A stretch of 64,000 bases of DNA. Source: Rurimicrobium sp040387755 (GTDB lineage Bacteria; Bacteroidota; Bacteroidia; Chitinophagales; Chitinophagaceae). The translations under genes and the position numbers were made by a program. The stretch covers positions 1,922,001 through 1,986,000 of the forward strand of contig JAZKDB010000002.1 of NCBI GenBank assembly GCA_040387755.1. The letters are read 5' to 3'. The notes under the pieces were generated by a model, which saw nothing but the letters and a program-made list of their open reading frames with translations, did not search any database and was not told where the DNA came from. The stretch's first letter is position 1; every line of letters starts with the position of its first letter. This document shows, piece by piece, positions 60,444 to 64,000 of the stretch.

Positions 60444-60494
60444 CGGCTTAGTCCTATTTTTGCCACTCTAGTTTATCAAACCATAAAATTTATT

Positions 60495-60887
60495 ATGAAT
60501 TTGTTTTTGTTGAATGCCGCAACTAATTCGTTGTCTGACTATTTGCCTATTATGATGCAAATATTTTTGGCTATTGGTATTGTGGCGATCATGATGGGTG
60601 GTTCTCACTTGCTGGGGCCAAAACGTAAGACCAAAGATAAGCTAGCCAATTTTGAAAGTGGAGTCAAAGCAATCGGAAATGCTCGCCAACCAATGGCAAT
60701 TAAGTATTTTTTGATTGCTATTTTGTTTGTTCTTTTTGACGTAGAGGTTATTTTCTTTTACCCCTACGCCGTCAATTTTAAAGAATTGGGTCAGGAAGGC
60801 TTTTTTGCCGTAGTAATGTTTGTCGCATTTTTTCTACTCGGCTTTACTTATATCATTAAGAAGGGAGCACTTAAGTGGGAAGATTAG
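60495..60887 (+). CDS. nuoA: NADH-quinone oxidoreductase subunit A
   Basis: 130 residues from ATG 60495; the longer frame from 60441 lies across the promoter. Three membrane helices with the signature NFESGVKAIGNARQ and FDVEVIFFYPYAV. It is a membrane-arm subunit that anchors the peripheral arm of complex I near the quinone site. Confidence 0.93.
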   Translation: MNLFLLNAATNSLSDYLPIMMQIFLAIGIVAIMMGGSHLLGPKRKTKDKLANFESGVKAIGNARQPMAIKYFLIAILFVLFDVEVIFFYPYAVNFKELGQEGFFAVVMFVAFFLLGFTYIIKKGALKWED

Positions 60888-60967
60888 TAGCATAAATAAA
60901 TCTGATAAAGCGGGGATAGGTTAAACCTTATTTTCGGCTGTTCAAATTTTTTAAATAATTATAGAAT

Positions 60968-61531
60968 ATGTCTCGTCCGGTACAATATAATACGAACAAT
61001 AAACCAGCAGTTATTCCCGAAGGATATTCGGGCGAAGGATTTATGGCCACCAAAATGGATCAATTGGTTGGTTTAGGTCGCTCTCATTCCTTGTGGCCAT
61101 TGCCATTTGCTACATCATGTTGTGGCATTGAGTTTATGGGTACAATGGGGTCTAACTATGATTTGGGTCGTTTTGGCGCCGAGCGTATGGGTTTTACGCC
61201 ACGTCAGTGCGATGTGCTGCTGGTAGCAGGAACTATTTCTAAAAAACTGGCTCCGGTATTGCGTCAGGTTTATTTGCAAATGGCAGAACCCCGCTGGGTA
61301 ATTGCTATTGGCGCCTGTGCTTCCAGCGGTGGTATTTTTGATAGCTATTCTGTATTACAGGGCATTGATCAGGTGATACCAGTTGATGTATATGTGCCGG
61401 GATGTCCTCCAAGACCGGAAGGTATTATAGAAGGCATTTTACGTGTTCAGGATTTGGTAAAAGCAGAAAGTACACGTCGCCGCAATCATCCCCGCTATAA
61501 GGAATTGATGGAAAGTTATGGTATTGAATAA
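60968..61531 (+). CDS. nuoB: NADH-quinone oxidoreductase subunit B
   Basis: 187 residues. Cluster N2 ligands are visible: tandem Cys in TSCCGIEFM, GACASSGG and GCPPRPE. It carries the last Fe-S cluster that reduces quinone. The next genes follow in the order C-D-E with short gaps. Confidence 0.96.
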   Translation: MSRPVQYNTNNKPAVIPEGYSGEGFMATKMDQLVGLGRSHSLWPLPFATSCCGIEFMGTMGSNYDLGRFGAERMGFTPRQCDVLLVAGTISKKLAPVLRQVYLQMAEPRWVIAIGACASSGGIFDSYSVLQGIDQVIPVDVYVPGCPPRPEGIIEGILRVQDLVKAESTRRRNHPRYKELMESYGIE

Positions 61532-61574
61532 GGAAAGCTTGCCCTTTTACATTTTTTATTGACAACATTTAATA

Positions 61575-62072
61575 ATGACCAACGAATACATCCAACAAAT
61601 ACTCAGCGACAAATTTGGTGCAGCTGTTTGGGGTTTTGAAGAGACTTTTGGGATATTCTCTTTCAATATAAAGCCAGAAATCAATACAGCAGTATTGCAA
61701 TTTCTGAATGATGAAGCGTCTTTATCATTTCAGTTTCTGACCGACCTTACGGCGGTTCATTACCCCGACAGAAAAGATGAAGAACTTTGTGTGGTGTATC
61801 ATTTACATAATCTTGTTGCCAACAAACGTATCCGTGTCCGCGCTTCTGTTCCTGTTGCACAACCGGACATCGCTACAATGACGAATTTGTTTTCGAGTGC
61901 CAACTGGATGGAGCGTGAAACCTATGATTTTTTTGGCGTGAACTTTACCGGACACCCTAATCTGGTGCGCATTCTCAATGCCGATGAAATGAATTATTTC
62001 CCGATGCGCAAGGAATATCCAATGGAAGACCCTACACGCACCGATAAAGATGATGAAATGTTTGGGCGATAA
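61575..62072 (+). CDS. nuoC: NADH-quinone oxidoreductase subunit C
   Basis: 165 residues. The signature WMERETYDFFGVNFTGHPNL sits near 115-134. It is not fused to subunit D as in some bacteria. Peripheral-arm subunit, next to NuoD. Confidence 0.94.
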   Translation: MTNEYIQQILSDKFGAAVWGFEETFGIFSFNIKPEINTAVLQFLNDEASLSFQFLTDLTAVHYPDRKDEELCVVYHLHNLVANKRIRVRASVPVAQPDIATMTNLFSSANWMERETYDFFGVNFTGHPNLVRILNADEMNYFPMRKEYPMEDPTRTDKDDEMFGR

Positions 62073-62117
62073 AATTTAGCAAGCCGCATTTGTTTTCTTA
62101 TACATAAAACAGCATTA

Positions 62118-63344
62118 ATGTCAGACCAAAATAATACACAACATATTCAACTTGCCGAGGAGTCTATCCAAAAGCAAACCACTACCCTGAATCTTGGGCC
62201 AACCCACCCTGCCACACACGGTATTTTCGAAAACGTGCTGGAAATTGATGGAGAGAAAGTGTTGAGTGCCACCCAAAGATTAGGATACATACATCGCGCC
62301 TTCGAAAAAATCGCAGAGCGCCGTCCTTATGGACAAATACAGCCATTGACCGACCGTTTGAATTATTGCTCTGCGCCGATAAATAATATTGGCTGGCAGC
62401 TTACAGTAGAAAAACTATTGGGTCTGACTATGCCAAAACGCGTTGATTATTTGCGCGTTATTTTGATGGAGCTTGCCCGTATTGCCGATCATTTGGTGTG
62501 TAATTCGGTGGTGGCAGTAGATACCGGTGCATTGACTCCTTTTACTTATGTGTTTCAGATGCGCGAGCGGATTTACGAAATTTACGAATCTATCTGCGGC
62601 GCACGTCTCACCACCAATATTGGTCGTATAGGCGGTTTTGAAAGAAACTTTACAGACGAATCCTGGAAAAAGCTCGACGAGTTTATGGTTGTGTTTCCGA
62701 AAACACTGAAAGAGTTTGAATCGCTGCTGAACCGCAATCGTATTTTTATGGATCGCTGTATTGGTGCTGGTCCGATCTCTGCTGAGCGTGCTTTGAATTA
62801 CGGCTTTACCGGTCCTAATCTGCGTGCAACCGGTGTAGACTATGATGTACGTGTTCACAGTCCTTACTGCTCTTACGAAGATTTTGATTTTGAAATTCCG
62901 GTTGGTACAAATGGTGATGTTTATGACCGTTTTATGGTGCGCAATGCCGAAATGTGGCAGAGCTACAGCATTATTCAGCAAGCCCTTACTAAATTAAAAG
63001 ACCTTGATCCGAGCGTTTACCATGCAGATGTTCCTGCATATTATCTGCCCGAGAAGAAAGAAGTATATACTAAGATGGAAGCGCTTATTTATCACTTCAA
63101 AATAGTGATGGGTGAGATTGATATCAAAGCGGGTGAAGTGTACCACCCGGTAGAAGGAGCAAATGGCGAATTGGGTTTTTACCTGATCAGTGATGGTGGC
63201 AGAGCGCCATTCCGTTTGCATTTCCGTCGTCCCTGCTTTATTTATTATCAGGCTTACCCGGAGATGATTGCCAACGGATTATTATCTGACGCAGTTATTG
63301 CACTGAGTAGCTTGAATGTGATAGCAGGAGAATTGGATGCCTAA
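62118..63344 (+). CDS. nuoD: NADH-quinone oxidoreductase subunit D
   Basis: 408 residues. LGPTHPATHG at the start, then GYIHRAFEKIAERRPYGQI and C-terminal DGGRAPFRLHFRRPCF are classical. It forms the quinone cavity with NuoB. Confidence 0.96.
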   Translation: MSDQNNTQHIQLAEESIQKQTTTLNLGPTHPATHGIFENVLEIDGEKVLSATQRLGYIHRAFEKIAERRPYGQIQPLTDRLNYCSAPINNIGWQLTVEKLLGLTMPKRVDYLRVILMELARIADHLVCNSVVAVDTGALTPFTYVFQMRERIYEIYESICGARLTTNIGRIGGFERNFTDESWKKLDEFMVVFPKTLKEFESLLNRNRIFMDRCIGAGPISAERALNYGFTGPNLRATGVDYDVRVHSPYCSYEDFDFEIPVGTNGDVYDRFMVRNAEMWQSYSIIQQALTKLKDLDPSVYHADVPAYYLPEKKEVYTKMEALIYHFKIVMGEIDIKAGEVYHPVEGANGELGFYLISDGGRAPFRLHFRRPCFIYYQAYPEMIANGLLSDAVIALSSLNVIAGELDA

Positions 63345-63382
63345 TAATATTTTAAAATTTGAAAAGGTTAACCCCTTTATAT

Positions 63383-63877
63383 ATGATACAGTTTTCACAA
63401 GAAAAGTTAGCTAAGGCACAGGAAATCATCGCCCGTTACCCCGAGGGGAAACAAAAAAGCGCCTTGATTCCGATTCTGCATTTGGCACAGGAAGAGTTTG
63501 GTGGTTGGTTAGACGTTCCGGTGATGGATTATGTCGCAGGTATTCTCAGCATCAAGCCTATCGAGGTTTATGAGGTGGCTACCTTTTACACCATGTTCAA
63601 TATGAAGCCCGTGGGCAAATATGTATTGGAGGTTTGTCAGACAGGTCCTTGCATGTTGAGCGGAAGTGACAAAATCATTAGCCATATCAAGAACAAATTG
63701 GGCATCAAAGAAGGCGAAACCAGTGCAGATGGATTGTTTACCCTGAAACCGGCAGAGTGTTTGGGTGCCTGCGGATATGCCCCGATGATGCAATTGGGCA
63801 AACATTTTAAAGAACATTTGACGATAGAAAAAGTAGATGCTATCCTTGATGAATTAAGGGCAGCTGCAAAAAATTAA
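63383..63877 (+). CDS. nuoE: NADH-quinone oxidoreductase subunit E
   Basis: 164 residues from ATG 63383; TTG 63359 adds eight residues. The 2Fe-2S ligands are CQTGPCMLSG and CLGACGYAPMM, and EVATFYTMFN precedes them. It is part of the NADH dehydrogenase module; nuoF and nuoG are beyond the window, after the next gene. Confidence 0.94.
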   Translation: MIQFSQEKLAKAQEIIARYPEGKQKSALIPILHLAQEEFGGWLDVPVMDYVAGILSIKPIEVYEVATFYTMFNMKPVGKYVLEVCQTGPCMLSGSDKIISHIKNKLGIKEGETSADGLFTLKPAECLGACGYAPMMQLGKHFKEHLTIEKVDAILDELRAAAKN

Positions 63878-63883
63878 AAGGAA

Positions 63884-64000
63884 ATGACCTTCAGTGAAGT
63901 AATGACAGAGCTGGAAAAGCTCGGAACGGAACAAACCCGGAAAACATGGACAAACCATGGTGCTAAAGGTGAATTCTGGGGTGTGAAGATTGGCGATATG
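63884..64000 (+). CDS. DNA alkylation repair protein (AlkD-like), 3' end cut by the window
   Basis: The first 39 residues only: MTFSEVMTELEKLGTEQTRK, then TWTNHGAKGEFWGVKIGDM. The pattern (L-x-x-LG-x-EQTRK, HG-x-x-GE-x-x-GV) is that of the HEAT-like AlkD family of DNA glycosylases for alkylated bases. It starts 6 bp after the nuoE stop with an AAGGA-type ribosome binding site, so it is translated from the nuo transcript. nuoF would normally follow here. Confidence 0.7.
   Translation, partial: MTFSEVMTELEKLGTEQTRKTWTNHGAKGEFWGVKIGDM

Overview
The window looks like a chromosomal segment of a Bacteroidota bacterium, probably of the Chitinophagaceae/Sphingobacteriia type. Evidence: several secreted proteins end in type IX secretion (T9SS type A) sorting domains; promoters carry the TAnnTTTG -7 element; CarB lacks the C-terminal MGS-like domain; and YaiO-type, DUF4382, GH3-type and M4/T9SS protease genes are present. 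No rRNA, complete tRNA, CRISPR array, transposase or integrase gene was seen.

Layout. (1) 1-11 kb is an accessory, repeat-rich region. It has a 5'-truncated T9SS protein, a secreted Peptidase_S74/T9SS protein and decayed T9SS tails. It then has a run of small self-contained genes: SDR with a divergent HxlR regulator, GNAT, a Cys-rich lipoprotein, a solitary HNH nuclease and an unknown 302-aa protein. These are separated by a recurring composite repeat (stem-loop plus a tRNA T-arm-like stretch, often joined to a GTTCGGGAT...ATCCCGAAC palindrome). (2) 11-16.5 kb: two lipoprotein genes on the minus strand, then a receiver/YaiO barrel/HEAT/GT2 operon that probably makes and exports an extracellular polysaccharide. 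(3) 16.7-23 kb: an RND efflux operon (TolC, adaptor, pump, PII-like, DUF2892) with a structured 150-bp gap between adaptor and pump. (4) 23-35.5 kb: stress and secreted functions (degenerate receiver, YceI, pirin with an export-type leader, dihaem peroxidase, Crp/Fnr regulator, M4 metalloprotease, class A beta-lactamase, GH3-type enzyme). (5) 35.8-54.4 kb: mostly housekeeping genes (thiolase, polyprenyl synthase, ComF, CtpA-aroB-aroA, carB, zapA-lspA, a Cys/Met PLP enzyme, a methyltransferase, a MacAB-like ABC exporter). (6) 54.5-58.2 kb: a second accessory island. It holds a DUF4747-like gene overlapping a membrane-protein gene, two adjacent tandem arrays with the same 21-bp period, and a very compact module of a 49-aa basic protein overlapping a stand-alone kinase-like domain. 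That module lies between direct repeats of a decayed gene end. (7) 58.2-64 kb: feoB divergent from a nuoABCDE operon that runs into an AlkD-like DNA repair gene.

The most interesting signals are the small-protein/kinase module at 57.9 kb, the overlapping DUF4747-like/membrane pair, the repeat-bounded cassette-like array at 4-10 kb, and a repeated theme. In at least three places a gene or gene pair is bracketed by direct repeats, two of which are copies of a gene 3' end (1284/4116 and 57280/58067; the third is 8723/10042). All functional calls come from reading the sequence, with no database search.
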